Source: Rhizopus sp. PT2906 (Eukaryota; Mucoromycota; Mucoromycetes; Mucorales; Rhizopodaceae). Taken from it: a stretch of 12,825 bases of DNA. The stretch covers positions 1 through 12,825 of the forward strand of contig JAMYHX010000774.1 of the NCBI GenBank assembly GCA_025529335.1, written 5' to 3'. Shown piece by piece: positions 1 through 8,271 of this stretch; within the stretch, counting starts at the first letter, position 1, and each line of letters starts with the position of its first letter. The notes under the pieces are model-generated. The model saw only the letters and a program-made list of their open reading frames with translations. It was not told the DNA's origin and searched no databases. Made by a program: the position numbers and the translations under genes.

Positions 1-1324
1 ATGACAAAAAAGTAAATTGATCCGTGCCTTAATTAACATCTTTTTGCTGTAAATTAGTATGTTGCCGCAGGAGGTATCCGACCACGCTCAGTTCTGCCTG
101 TTGTCTTGGATGTTGGTACTAATAATGAATCATTACTACATGATCCTCTTTATCTTGGTATGGGTCATCCAAGACTGGATGGAGAAGAATACTATTCTTT
201 TGTGGATGAATGGGTTACTGCTATTCAAAGTCGATGGCCAAGTAAAGTTGTAGCTTACTGTTAAAGTATGTGTAGCTAACCTATATTTAGATGCTCTCAT
301 CCAATTCGAGGATTTCAAATACCCTCACGCATACAATTTACTCAACAAGTATCAAAACAAGGTCACTTGCTTCAATGACGATATCCAGTCCACTTCTGCC
401 ATTACCTTGGCTGGTCTTTTAGCTTCACTCAAGGCTCGTGGTCGCTCTCAAGACAGTCTTGCAGAGGAGCGTATTATTTGTGTGGGCGCTGGTTCTGCTG
501 GTGTCGGTGTATGTGAAGGTATCATTGATGCCATGGTCTCACAAGGAAAGGTTCGCTCTCGTGAAGAAGCTTACTCTCGCATCTGGATGTTGGATCAATA
601 TGGTTTGCTAGGTAACCCCTCGATTGGTACCAACACATCATCATCATCAACAACCAATGGTGTCGAAAAGCGAACACTGGATGAACGTCAACAGTGCTAC
701 GTCAAGTCTGACTTGCCTGATCGTCTCAATCTTGAGGAAGTCGTCGAACGTGTCAAGCCCACAGCCATTTTGGGTCTCACAGGTGTTCCTGGTGTGTTTA
801 CAGAGAAGGCTATTCGTACTATGGCCAAGTACCAAGAAAAGCCCATCGTATTCCCTCTTTCAAACCCTGACACTCGCGCCGAGTGTACAGCTGAGCAGGC
901 CTTCAAGTGGACAGAAGGACGTGCTATCTTTGCCTCAGGTAGTCCTTTCCCAGACGTGTTGTTACCTAATGGTAAGCTTGGTCGAACCAACCAATGTAAT
1001 AACTCTTACTCTTTCCCTGGTCTTGGTCTCGGTATCACCGTTTCAAGAGCGACTCGAGTAACCCCAAGGATGTTCCTCGAAACTGCAAAGACAATTGCTG
1101 ATATGGCTACACCTGCTCAACTCAAGGAAGGTATCCTCTTCCCTGGTGTCAAGCATCTTCGTGAGGTCGCAAAGACTGTTGGTACTCGTGTTTGTGAAGT
1201 AGCTTATGAGGATGGTGTTGCTACTGCTGTTTTGAAAGAAGGCGAATTACTCAGTGAGGTCGTACAGAGTTCAATGTTCGTTCCTGAGTATGTTCCTATT
1301 GTCCATGTTCCCCATATTCACTAA
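1..1324 (+). CDS. Malic enzyme, 3' part (5' end outside window)
   Basis: Oxidatively decarboxylates malate to pyruvate and CO2, yielding NADH or NADPH. Proposed exons are <1-11, 58-241 and 291-1324. The introns at 12-57 and 242-290 are GT-AG with TAAC/CTAAC branch sites. Splicing at 241/291 restores the family motif WPNALIQFEDF, which supports the model. Visible landmarks are YVAAGGIRPR at the second exon start, LDVGTNNE, the metal-binding FEDF and FNDD segments (about 303-382), the dinucleotide-binding GAGSAG (near 487-504), LSNP, ECTAEQA, FASGSPF and the C-terminal half of the NAD-binding domain. A Ser/Thr-rich insert (TNTSSSSTTNG) follows the WMLDQYGLLG segment. The N-terminal domain with the catalytic Tyr is outside the window. 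Cofactor preference and compartment cannot be decided: no targeting sequence is visible and the C-terminus (VPHIH) is not a peroxisomal signal. The family call is secure; the 1-11 exon tail is the least certain part. Confidence 0.93.
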
Positions 1325-1499
1325 TTGTGCATTTTATTTATTATTTATTTGTATGAATATAGACTTTTTATAAAGAATAATATATTATTTAAAATATCTC
1401 TCATTACAAGTGCATTTAATCCTTTAAGCGGTAAAAGACTGAGTGTCATCTTAAAAATGTTTAGTGACTACATTTTTTACTTCTTTCTCTTATTGCATC
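1325..1499 (+). promoter_or_regulatory. Short spacer with probable CWC27 promoter
   Basis: This 175-base AT-rich interval separates the malic enzyme stop codon from the CWC27 start codon in a head-to-tail arrangement. The last 30 or so bases are pyrimidine-rich (ACTTCTTTCTCTTATTGCATC), like the CT-rich tract often found just before fungal start codons. I see no clear TATA element that I would assign. It must also hold the polyadenylation region of the malic enzyme gene; no exact AATAAA was seen close to the stop. Confidence 0.4.
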
Positions 1500-3296
1500 A
1501 TGTCGAATATCTATGCTTTAGAACCACATACAAAGTAAAAATAAGAAAGAATACAAGGTCAATTGAAGCTAATCTGCTCCCTTTTTATAAATGTATAAAG
1601 CGCCAAGGTTATTTTATACACAACTGCGGGTGACATTGAGATTGAATTATGGGGAAAAGAAGCACCAAGAGCATCACGTAACTTTATTCAACTCTGTCTC
1701 GAGGGTTATTATGACAACACGATATTTCATCGCATCGTTCCAGGATTTTTAGTACAAGGAGGTGATCCTACTGGAACAGGACAAGGTATTTATACACATC
1801 AAATTATGCATTGTTTTAATAACCAAAAGAATAAAGGTGGAGAATCTATCTATGAAGACGGATTTCCAGACGAATTTCACTCACGTTTACGATTCAATCG
1901 ACGTGGACTTGTTGGTGTCGCCAACACAGGACAAAATGACAATGGATCTCAGTTTTTTATCACACTCGATCGAGCTGATGAACTGACAAAGAAGCACACT
2001 TTATTTGGCAGAGTGGCGGGTGACACGTTATTCAACGTGATGAAGATGACCGAGCTTGAACTTGATCAGAATGACCGACCACTGTATCCTCCTCGTATCA
2101 AGAGGACTGAGGTTGTGATCAATCCATTTGATGATATTGTACCTCGTATCTCTGAACGTGAACGAAAATTGGCTAAAGAACTTGAGAGAAAAAGGGCAGC
2201 AGAAGCTGCAGAACAGGCAAAAAAGAAGAAGAAGCCTCAAAAGTAAAGAAAAAGGCTTTACAATATACTCTTACTCATATCCCACTCTCTTAGGCAATTG
2301 AACTTGTTGTCTTTTGGCGAAGAAGCAGGAGACTTGATGCCCCCAGAAGAGAAAAAAACAGAGAAAAAGACAGTGAAAAAGAGCGCATATGATTTTGTGG
2401 AGACAGCAGCACCACCTCCAGAAGAACTACTCCAAGAACTACAAAAACCAGTTAGTAAGGAAAGACAGAAACAAGAAGAAAAAGAACGACAAAAGGAAGA
2501 GGAAGAACGAAAGAGACAAAAAGAGGAGGAAGAGCGAAAGAAGCAAAAAGAACTGGAAGAAGCAAGACGAAAGAGAAAAGAATTGGAAGAGAAAAAAAAG
2601 CAGGAAGATACAGCAGAGTCAAGGGCAAGCGCTATTGAAAAGTTAAAGCAAGACATTCGTAATCTGTCCAAGACAGCTTCTCAAGAGGAAGTAGAACCTG
2701 TGATCAGAAGGGAAAAGAAAATGTCCTTGGTCGAGCAGGAACGTGAAAAGTATGCAGGTCAAAAGAGAAAAAGAGCAAAAAAGGGAGATGACTCGGATGT
2801 AAGTTATTGATACCAATCCACAACTACATGTGTAGTTGACATTTTCCTTTAGGTTTTCAATAAACTCATGGCTTTCCAAAAGAAGCTTTCTTCCGTTAAG
2901 GAAGAAACAGTGACTCCAAAGAAGGAATTACCGCCCTGTGAGCTTCATGGTATCCCAGGCTGTGAATCATGTCGCGATATGACAAATGTTGAAGACGACG
3001 TCACTGATGAAGGATGGATTGCGCACAAACTGGTGTTTGAGAAGGACTTGAAAGGAAAAGACTTGATGCGGCGAAGAGAGACTGTGGATGACTATGTTGT
3101 GATCGATCCTAGAAGCAGACAAGCCAAAGCCATTCAGGAAGAATACGAACGAAAGAGAGGCACGAGGACAGGTGATTCTCAAAAGAGAAACCATGATGAG
3201 GATAAAAAATATAGAGAAGAGAAACGATCAAGAAGCGATCGATATCGTAGAAGTCGTAGTAGATCAAAAGACAGACATGATAGCAGGAGACGATGA
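1500..3296 (+). CDS. cwc27: Spliceosome-associated cyclophilin CWC27
   Basis: A cyclophilin-fold protein of the activated spliceosome, acting in the nucleus. Exons 1500-1534, 1601-1785, 1837-2242, 2294-2798 and 2853-3296 total 1575 bases, giving 524 residues. The four introns of 51-66 bases are GT-AG. The start MSNIYALEPHTN matches the conserved N-terminus of the family, and splicing restores TAGDIEIELW, FHRIVPGFLVQGGDPTGTG and GGESIYEDGFPDEFHSRLRF. The cyclophilin domain spans about residues 12-175. At the position of the catalytic Trp121 of cyclophilin A it has Glu122 (RADEL), as in human CWC27, so catalysis is probably weak or absent. The LNLLSFGEEA motif, a long Lys/Glu/Arg coiled coil, a Cys/His motif (CELHGIPGCESC), DEGWIAHKLVF and VIDPR follow. 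The protein ends in an Arg/Ser-rich tail. The motif order matches the CWC27 family throughout. It has its own promoter, as expected for a fungal gene. Confidence 0.95.
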
Positions 3297-3943
3297 TAAA
3301 TTATTTAAAATGTAATGCCACATCATAGTTTATGCTTTTTCTATAGTATTTGAACCTCTTTTTCTGTTTTCTGTTCTATTTTTTCCTACATTTGATCATT
3401 GTAAAATAATAAGGGAAACAGCTATGCTTCTGAAGGAGAATCTCGTAGATCCTTTCATCTAACAATGATATTCCTTTATTTTTTCACTCATTTGAATAAT
3501 GGAGAACTTAACGCTGGTTCATTTGTCCAAAAGCTACGAAATAGCATGATCACAAGTAGCGATCTCTCTGATCTCGAAAAGCCTTTTGTTGTTTATATAA
3601 GGGGGTTTTTTTTTTAATTTATTCATGAGGATTTAGATATTTACTTTAACTATTCATTGATACAAAATAAAAAGGAAAATAAAAAATGGCTGTACACATT
3701 AATAAGAATAAAATAGAGAAAAGAGAGAGGGAAGGAAGCAGAAGGGAAAGAGGGGAACATTGAGTAAAGCGTATTTTACATATTGTAAACACATATCAAT
3801 TCGTTTCTTTTATACCATTCTCTCTCTTAAAACATCCTTGTACGGCATAAAAGAGAGAGAGAGAGGAGACTTTTATCCTACTGTGTGCTTAACCTTTTTT
3901 GTCCTTTTTCCTTCTTTTTTTTTTTGGTTTGTTTGTGCTTTAT
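3297..3943. other. Spacer between the convergent CWC27 and BAG6-like genes
   Basis: This 647-base AT-rich spacer holds the 3' flanks of both convergent genes. I found no convincing gene. Bases 3421-3590 are less repetitive than the rest and contain the inverted pair GCTAC/GTAGC (about 3534-3561); they lead into TATATAA, GGGGG and a run of ten T (about 3594-3615). Bases 3717-3760 are purine-rich and 3852-3865 is a short (AG)7 repeat. The AATAAA for the minus-strand BAG6-like gene overlaps its stop codon at about 3939-3944. An open frame at 3760-3984 shows no family features and ends inside the BAG6-like gene, so I do not call it. Confidence 0.5.
3852..3865. repeat. (AG)7 microsatellite
   Basis: Seven AG units lie in the predicted 3' flank of the minus-strand BAG6-like gene, where they read as (CT)7 in the transcript sense. 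Simple repeats of this type are common in fungal spacers; no function is claimed. Confidence 0.8.
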
Positions 3944-5663
3944 TTAATCAGTTTTATCTTTTCCTTTGCCCTTTTCTTGTTTGATTCTTTTTGATGAATC
4001 GTCTTCTTCACTTTCCTCGAATTTACGCTTTAATCCGTTAGAAGTAGATGTTGATGATGACGATGGTTCTACACTATTTGTAGACAACGAAGATGACGAG
4101 GAAACAGTAGGCGGATTTGTTCTTAAAGCCGTTGTCTCCCCACGAGTGGTTGGTGTCGCTGGTGTAGTCGGTCTTGGCTGTGTTGGTCGTGTTCGTCTAG
4201 AGTCAATTTCCATGCTTGCGAGAATGGATCCCATAAAATGATTTATTAAGCTCATACCTTGTATGACTCTTGAGATAAAGAGTACCCTTCTGCTTATAGC
4301 GCGCTGTATACACCAAAAATGAGTGATTGTTCCTGTAGTGTACAATTAAACTTACATTATCTTCACTTAATCCTGCTCTTAATTGTTCAGCTGTATCTCG
4401 CATGTGGGGCACTGCTGTTTCAATCAGATCTGCTAGTTCCTCTAAAGCCATACCAATTTGTGATAATGGAGGACCTCCATTGTTTCTCATTGAATTTCTG
4501 ACTTCTTGCAATTGTTCACTTGTCGAACTAGTTCCAAACGAAGGTATAGAAGATTCTACTAGACATTAGCTCTTTGTTTCTCATCGTTTTCCCTCTTTTT
4601 CTTACCGTCTGTCAAATTATTAGACTCTTGTAGCATAGATCTAACATTTCTTATGGATACTAAGGTCCTAGCCAATCTAACTTCCACGCTGGGCTATACA
4701 AAAGAATAATCAAGTTAGAGAACGCATGCAGCTGCAAGGGGGTTTCACTTACTGGAAATCCTAGTGAGGAAGTAAAAGGAGATCGTTGTTCTCCAGACGA
4801 ACCTCTGTGGCTAAAGCTGAAGGCAAAAGGTGATCTGAAGAGACTGGATGCAGCTGAGAGACCACTTGTTCTATTTTGCTGTTTTGATTGCTTAGAGTTT
4901 AATATTGGATTAAAAAAGAAAACTTACGTTATTTGATGTTGAATCTGTAGTTGGTGTTGTTTGTGTTGAAGGGCTTCTGCTTCTAGTACCCGAAGTGAGA
5001 CCATTCAAGACTGAGGAAATCAACTACCGCAGTTTATATATTCTGTCTTAGTCGGAAATATACACATATGCATTATTATATACTTACAGAATGGTTATCG
5101 TTGGGTTCACCAACGGCTGAATCAAGGGTTATAAAAGCATATCCTTCCATCATTGGAAAGCGACTTGAAAGGTTTGAAAAGGGGAAAGGACGTCCGTTGA
5201 GCCTAGAGCTACGAGTGGTATTTGTAGTCCCAGGATTAGGATCATCTATGGATGGGAAGAAAATATTAGTTGAATGCAAACTTCTATAGCTCAATACTGA
5301 CCATTTTGTGGATTATGAGGAGCATCTGCTGGTCTGATGACTAGATGAATGACTTTACCATTATCCAAATTAGCTAATAAGAAAAGGCAATGAATCAACT
5401 CTTGTCGTATATTTATATATAGTATGTATACCATAATCAGTCAAGTGCTTATCGTCCTTCAAGACTCTTCCTTGGAATATTAAACGCTGTCTATTACATT
5501 CAACATCAAAGGCAATTTGTATCTCATGCTTTAGTTGCAAAACTGAGGCATTTCGAGGCAAAGTAACAGAAGTTGTGCGTTGTTCTAGAGATTTAATTTG
5601 TAAAGCAATCTTTTCAATGCCAACATCAGAATTTTGGGTATCATTGGTATTATTTTCAGTCAT
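3944..5663 (-). CDS. BAG6/Scythe-like ubiquitin-like-domain protein
   Basis: Proposed exons in transcript order are 5663-5432, 5373-5302, 5245-5088, 5023-4928, 4890-4753, 4693-4606, 4558-4356 and 4303-3944, totalling 1347 bases or 448 residues. All seven introns (37-64 bases) are GT-AG. Residues 16-92 form an N-terminal ubiquitin-like domain: RQRLIFQGRVLKDDKHL followed after splicing by LDNGKVIHLVIRP is the pattern of BAG6 and relatives. Then come a Ser/Thr/Pro-rich middle, a helical part (VRLARTLVSIRNVRSML, then MALEELADLIETAVPHMRDT) and a Ser/Thr-rich tail. The tail ends in a likely bipartite nuclear signal (KRKF...SKRIK). In animals BAG6 is a nuclear and cytosolic chaperone for mislocalised and tail-anchored membrane proteins. 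Transfer of that role here is inference. It is not a Dsk2/ubiquilin because no UBA domain is visible. The third acceptor and the 37-base fourth intron are the weakest joins; an alternative acceptor gives exon 5 as 4878-4753. Confidence 0.8.
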
Positions 5664-5790
5664 TTGAAGTTTCTTTTTTTTTTTTTTGCTTTTGTTTTTC
5701 TTGAAGAGGGGGAAAAAAGGGAAAAAAGAAGATAGAGAAAAAAGAAAAAAAAAAAATAAGCGCTTATGAGGAACTAAAATAAGTTCACCC
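5664..5790 (-). promoter_or_regulatory. Pyrimidine-rich promoter of the BAG6-like gene
   Basis: Read on the minus strand, bases 5760-5690 are almost pure pyrimidine with several T runs, followed by an A-rich leader just before the ATG at 5663-5661. This order, a CT/T tract and then an A-rich leader, is typical of fungal promoters and start sites. A perfect 12-base palindrome (ATAAGCGCTTAT, 5756-5767) sits at the upstream edge of the tract and could be a factor-binding site. No canonical TATA box is assigned. Confidence 0.5.
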
Positions 5791-6080
5791 CAAGCTATTT
5801 TTTTTTAAGAATCAGCCCCTATTGTGAAAGCCATTCAATTGTGCTGTATATCTTTAGAGAACGTATACATATGTGTGTAGAACAGATGATATATAAAGAA
5901 TTCGAAAGAATTGTATGTCGTAATAAATGAGTCTCTTATACATTGAGTCAACTTGTAGAGCAAAAACAAAACCGCTAAGAGTAAGTAAAAAGCTTTAACG
6001 AGTCTCTTAATGAACCTCTTTTCTTGCCTTTTGTTTAAGATAAATCGTAAAAGAAAGGTCTTTTATATGATGTGTATCTG

Positions 6081-6172
6081 TGATATGATGGATAGTATTT
6101 ATTTTTGAACTTCGTCTTGATAAATTTGACAACTAACATAAAACGTATATCAACTCATTTTCCATCATATCA
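6081..6172. repeat. 12-base perfect inverted repeat
   Basis: TGATATGATGGA at 6081-6092 is repeated in exact reverse complement (TCCATCATATCA) at 6161-6172, separated by 68 AT-rich bases. It could form a long-loop hairpin or be the ends of a tiny relic. No target-site duplication was identified outside the arms. Confidence 0.75.
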
Positions 6173-6530
6173 TAAAAGCATGTGATATCTTTCATGAGCT
6201 GTTATTGTGTTTACTATGCCTGTAACGTTCACTTCTAATGCATTAAGAGGATTTAAACAGCGATTATGTGCCCTCAAAGTCTCCCCTCGGATTTTGCATT
6301 CTTCTGTTATTTAAGTATCATAGGCGAAGTATGACAGATATACTGTATGAAAGATTGTAGATCAACAATACATGCACCAGAAATAGGCTAAATAGTGTAA
6401 ATAGGGATATATCATAGTTACATGTGATCTTGCATCTTTGTTGATTAAGCTGACAACAAAAAATTAGTATAAATAACAGCATTTCTTTTTTATCTCTCTT
6501 TCTTCTTGAAAGAAACACAAACAAAATGGT

Positions 6531-6544
6531 GACTTTATAAAGTC
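6531..6544. repeat. 14-base perfect palindrome GACTTTATAAAGTC
   Basis: A perfect palindrome contains TATAAA on both strands. It begins 5 bases beyond the stop codon of the small minus-strand ORF at 6549-6761. It could serve as a TATA-like element or a 3'-end signal; nothing else decides between these. Confidence 0.7.
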
Positions 6545-6548
6545 ATGT

Positions 6549-6761
6549 TTATTTTGGCGCCATACATTCAAAGCTTTGCTGGAAGGCATCACAGGTTGTA
6601 CCTGGGGGTAGTGTACGCAACATTAGTCTAACCTTAATGTTGTTTGCTGTGCAAATAGCATAACCCCAATTTTCGCGCGTAGATAATGTTGGTCTTCTTT
6701 TTTTTAACCTGTAAACAATGAACATGTCTCTAAAACAATCTACAGGGCATTCTATTGCCAT
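6549..6761 (-). CDS. Small uncharacterised ORF (70 residues)
   Basis: An ATG-started open frame of 70 codons ending in a TAA stop. I do not recognise the product. The translation is mixed in composition rather than low complexity, with a CPVDC pair near the N-terminus (residues 5 and 9), a basic KKRR stretch and a TTCDAFQQSFEC segment near the end. There is no signal peptide or membrane segment. The plus strand here has only shorter open stretches. It may be a genuine small gene, an exon of a longer one whose upstream exons I cannot trace, or a remnant of a mobile element. Its frame does not continue upstream beyond 6761 with any recognisable splice join. Confidence 0.3.
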   Translation of the reverse strand: MAIECPVDCFRDMFIVYRLKKRRPTLSTRENWGYAICTANNIKVRLMLRTLPPGTTCDAFQQSFECMAPK

Positions 6762-7362
6762 TTATGCTTTGATATTTAGAAGGAATATGTGAACGCTTTG
6801 GACTTAAGAGTACATCTAAAAGACGCGCACGGTATATTTGAACAAAAAGAACACGATTTAATCAGGTCGCGAAGCTGACAATTTATTTGTTGGAGCAGGT
6901 GTCAGCTGAAAGGTGAAAAATGAAAGAAGCAGAAGCAACGAAGTAGAAGGGTATGTTTGTTAAAAAAACAATATAAAAGAGACTTTTTGTGATTAAAACG
7001 ATCTTCTTTTCTTTTCCTCAGAGCTGTGTACAACAGCAAAGCCCAGCTACAAGGCTTTGGAGTGTCAGTAAAATTAGCTTTGCAAAACTTTTTGAGATCT
7101 AATAACCATGTTTTGTGTAGAACTACAGCACATGATATATATGCGTTGCTTGCAATGTCCATTATTTGAAAATGGACAATTTGATTTCTCATGTAAAAAA
7201 AAACACATAGTAAGTATTATTCAACGTACAGTTGCTTTGATTTTATTTAAACCATTTGTTGTGGCAATAGAAATCATTGAAGGCGAACTAGGCATGAACA
7301 TGAACATACCAGAGCAAGAAATTGAGGATGGTTCACGTATAACAAAAACAGCATAAACCAAA

Positions 7363-7799
7363 GCATATTCCAGTTTACAACACCACAAGAGGTAGCCATC
7401 ATAAGAAGTTTGCTTAATTCATTTAGAATTAAAAGTGCTTCCTTGTGCTTGAAAACTCACAATCCTTGCTCCTCTGTCAACTTAAACATTTCAAAAAATA
7501 ATCAATACACCTTGTCGTCTTTTTCGGGTGTTCCAGTCACTCTTGGGCTTGAAGTCCGCGAAGAAGCAACAAAAGAAGTAGCAGAGAGCCTAACTTTACT
7601 TTCAGAAGACTTACCTGCATCACTTTTTAGAAGGATCCAAATATTCTGGATTACTGAGACAGCAAGGGTATGGACAAATAGGAGGTTCCTTGATAAAATT
7701 GCTGAACCACAGTCGTATTTCTACTTTTATATCAAAGAAGATTATACAGCCTTTGTCGCCAAACAAACAATGTATTTCATACACAAGCTAAAGTCATAA
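7363..7799 (+). CDS. Uncharacterised open frame, possible exon
   Basis: A continuous open frame runs from about 7363 to the TAA at 7797-7799, roughly 145 codons, but its only ATG lies close to the 3' end. If translated it must therefore be an internal or terminal exon, or a remnant. The product is not recognised; it includes PQEVAIIRSLLNSFRIK, VTLGLEVREEATKEVAESLT and a Tyr/Phe-rich stretch near the end. A competing frame on the same strand, beginning after the acceptor-like CTTTCAG near 7607, is also open for about 61 codons. I cannot say which one, if either, is used. Confidence 0.25.
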
Positions 7800-7881
7800 A
7801 TATTGACATAATGCCTCATATTAAGCCCACGACACTGAAGATTAATTTCTTTTCTCTGTTCATAAAAAGATTTATTTCATT

Positions 7882-8271
7882 TTGTCGTATTCTTATAATT
7901 GCAAGGTAAACCCATATTATTCATCGATAATATCACAACCAAGGCTGGAAGAACAAGCCAGTGGCCAGCTGTTAGCGGGTGTAATGCTTGTTGATGGCAG
8001 GCAGACGCTGCTTGTAAATTGCATTGAACTATGCAACAGAAAGCCGTCCATAGATGCTCATTATGAAAGGTTTGGAGCAAAGTTTATGAACGATAGCACA
8101 CCAAGTTTTACAAACAAATACTATGGAGTGAAAACTGTCTCCAAAATAAATGACCGATCAAGAAAATTCACGGTCTTTAATGCTCTTGTAACCCCAAGCT
8201 TATGCTTGGATAAAGACAATGCAGCTCCTGAAGTTGATGCTTCAGCTTATATGTATCTATTAGGAGCATAA
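7882..8271 (+). CDS. Uncharacterised open frame (129 codons)
   Basis: The frame is open upstream to 7846 but the first ATG is at 7984, which would give 96 residues. A GT-AG pair at about 7906-7943 (GTAAAC...CCAAG) would splice an upstream open stretch into this frame in phase, but it is only 38 bases long. The translation is of mixed composition (QASGQLLAGVMLVDGRQTLL, then HYERFGAKFMNDSTPSF) and reads like real protein, ending in MYLLGA. No family is recognised. A hairpin (CCAAGC/GCTTGG, 8194-8209) lies inside the frame. It may be the last exon of the unresolved stretch described for 6762-8281. Confidence 0.3.
   Translation: MSYSYNCKVNPYYSSIISQPRLEEQASGQLLAGVMLVDGRQTLLVNCIELCNRKPSIDAHYERFGAKFMNDSTPSFTNKYYGVKTVSKINDRSRKFTVFNALVTPSLCLDKDNAAPEVDASAYMYLLGA

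Larger units (their letters stand above)
5791..6548. other. AT-rich spacer, no gene seen
   Basis: No open frame here looks like a real gene. A 68-codon minus-strand frame at 6318-6524 is low-complexity hydrophobic and lacks any family signature. The notable structures are a perfect 12-base inverted repeat with arms at 6081-6092 and 6161-6172, and a 14-base palindrome at 6531-6544. No tRNA B box, rRNA or recognisable small RNA was found. Confidence 0.5.

Noticed and set aside
624..1061. 145-codon plus-strand frame inside the malic enzyme gene
   Set aside because: It is a shifted frame over sequence whose true frame has continuous malic enzyme motifs.
2258..2671. 137-codon minus-strand frame rich in Ser, Phe and Cys
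   Set aside because: It mirrors the Lys/Glu/Arg coiled coil of CWC27, whose purine-rich codons avoid stops on the opposite strand.
3546..3560. CATGATCACAAG resembles the loop of U1 snRNA stem-loop I
   Set aside because: No 5' splice-site-pairing sequence (ACTTACCT) precedes it, and no Sm site or the other U1 stems follow. A 12-base resemblance is not enough.
3462..3575. Possible box C/D snoRNA (ATGATAT ... CTGA)
   Set aside because: The C box is imperfect, no terminal stem is visible and the spacing is not distinctive.
7882..8271. Fanzor/TnpB-like or other known transposase fragment
   Set aside because: No zinc-ribbon Cys pairs or DED-type catalytic motifs occur in the translation.
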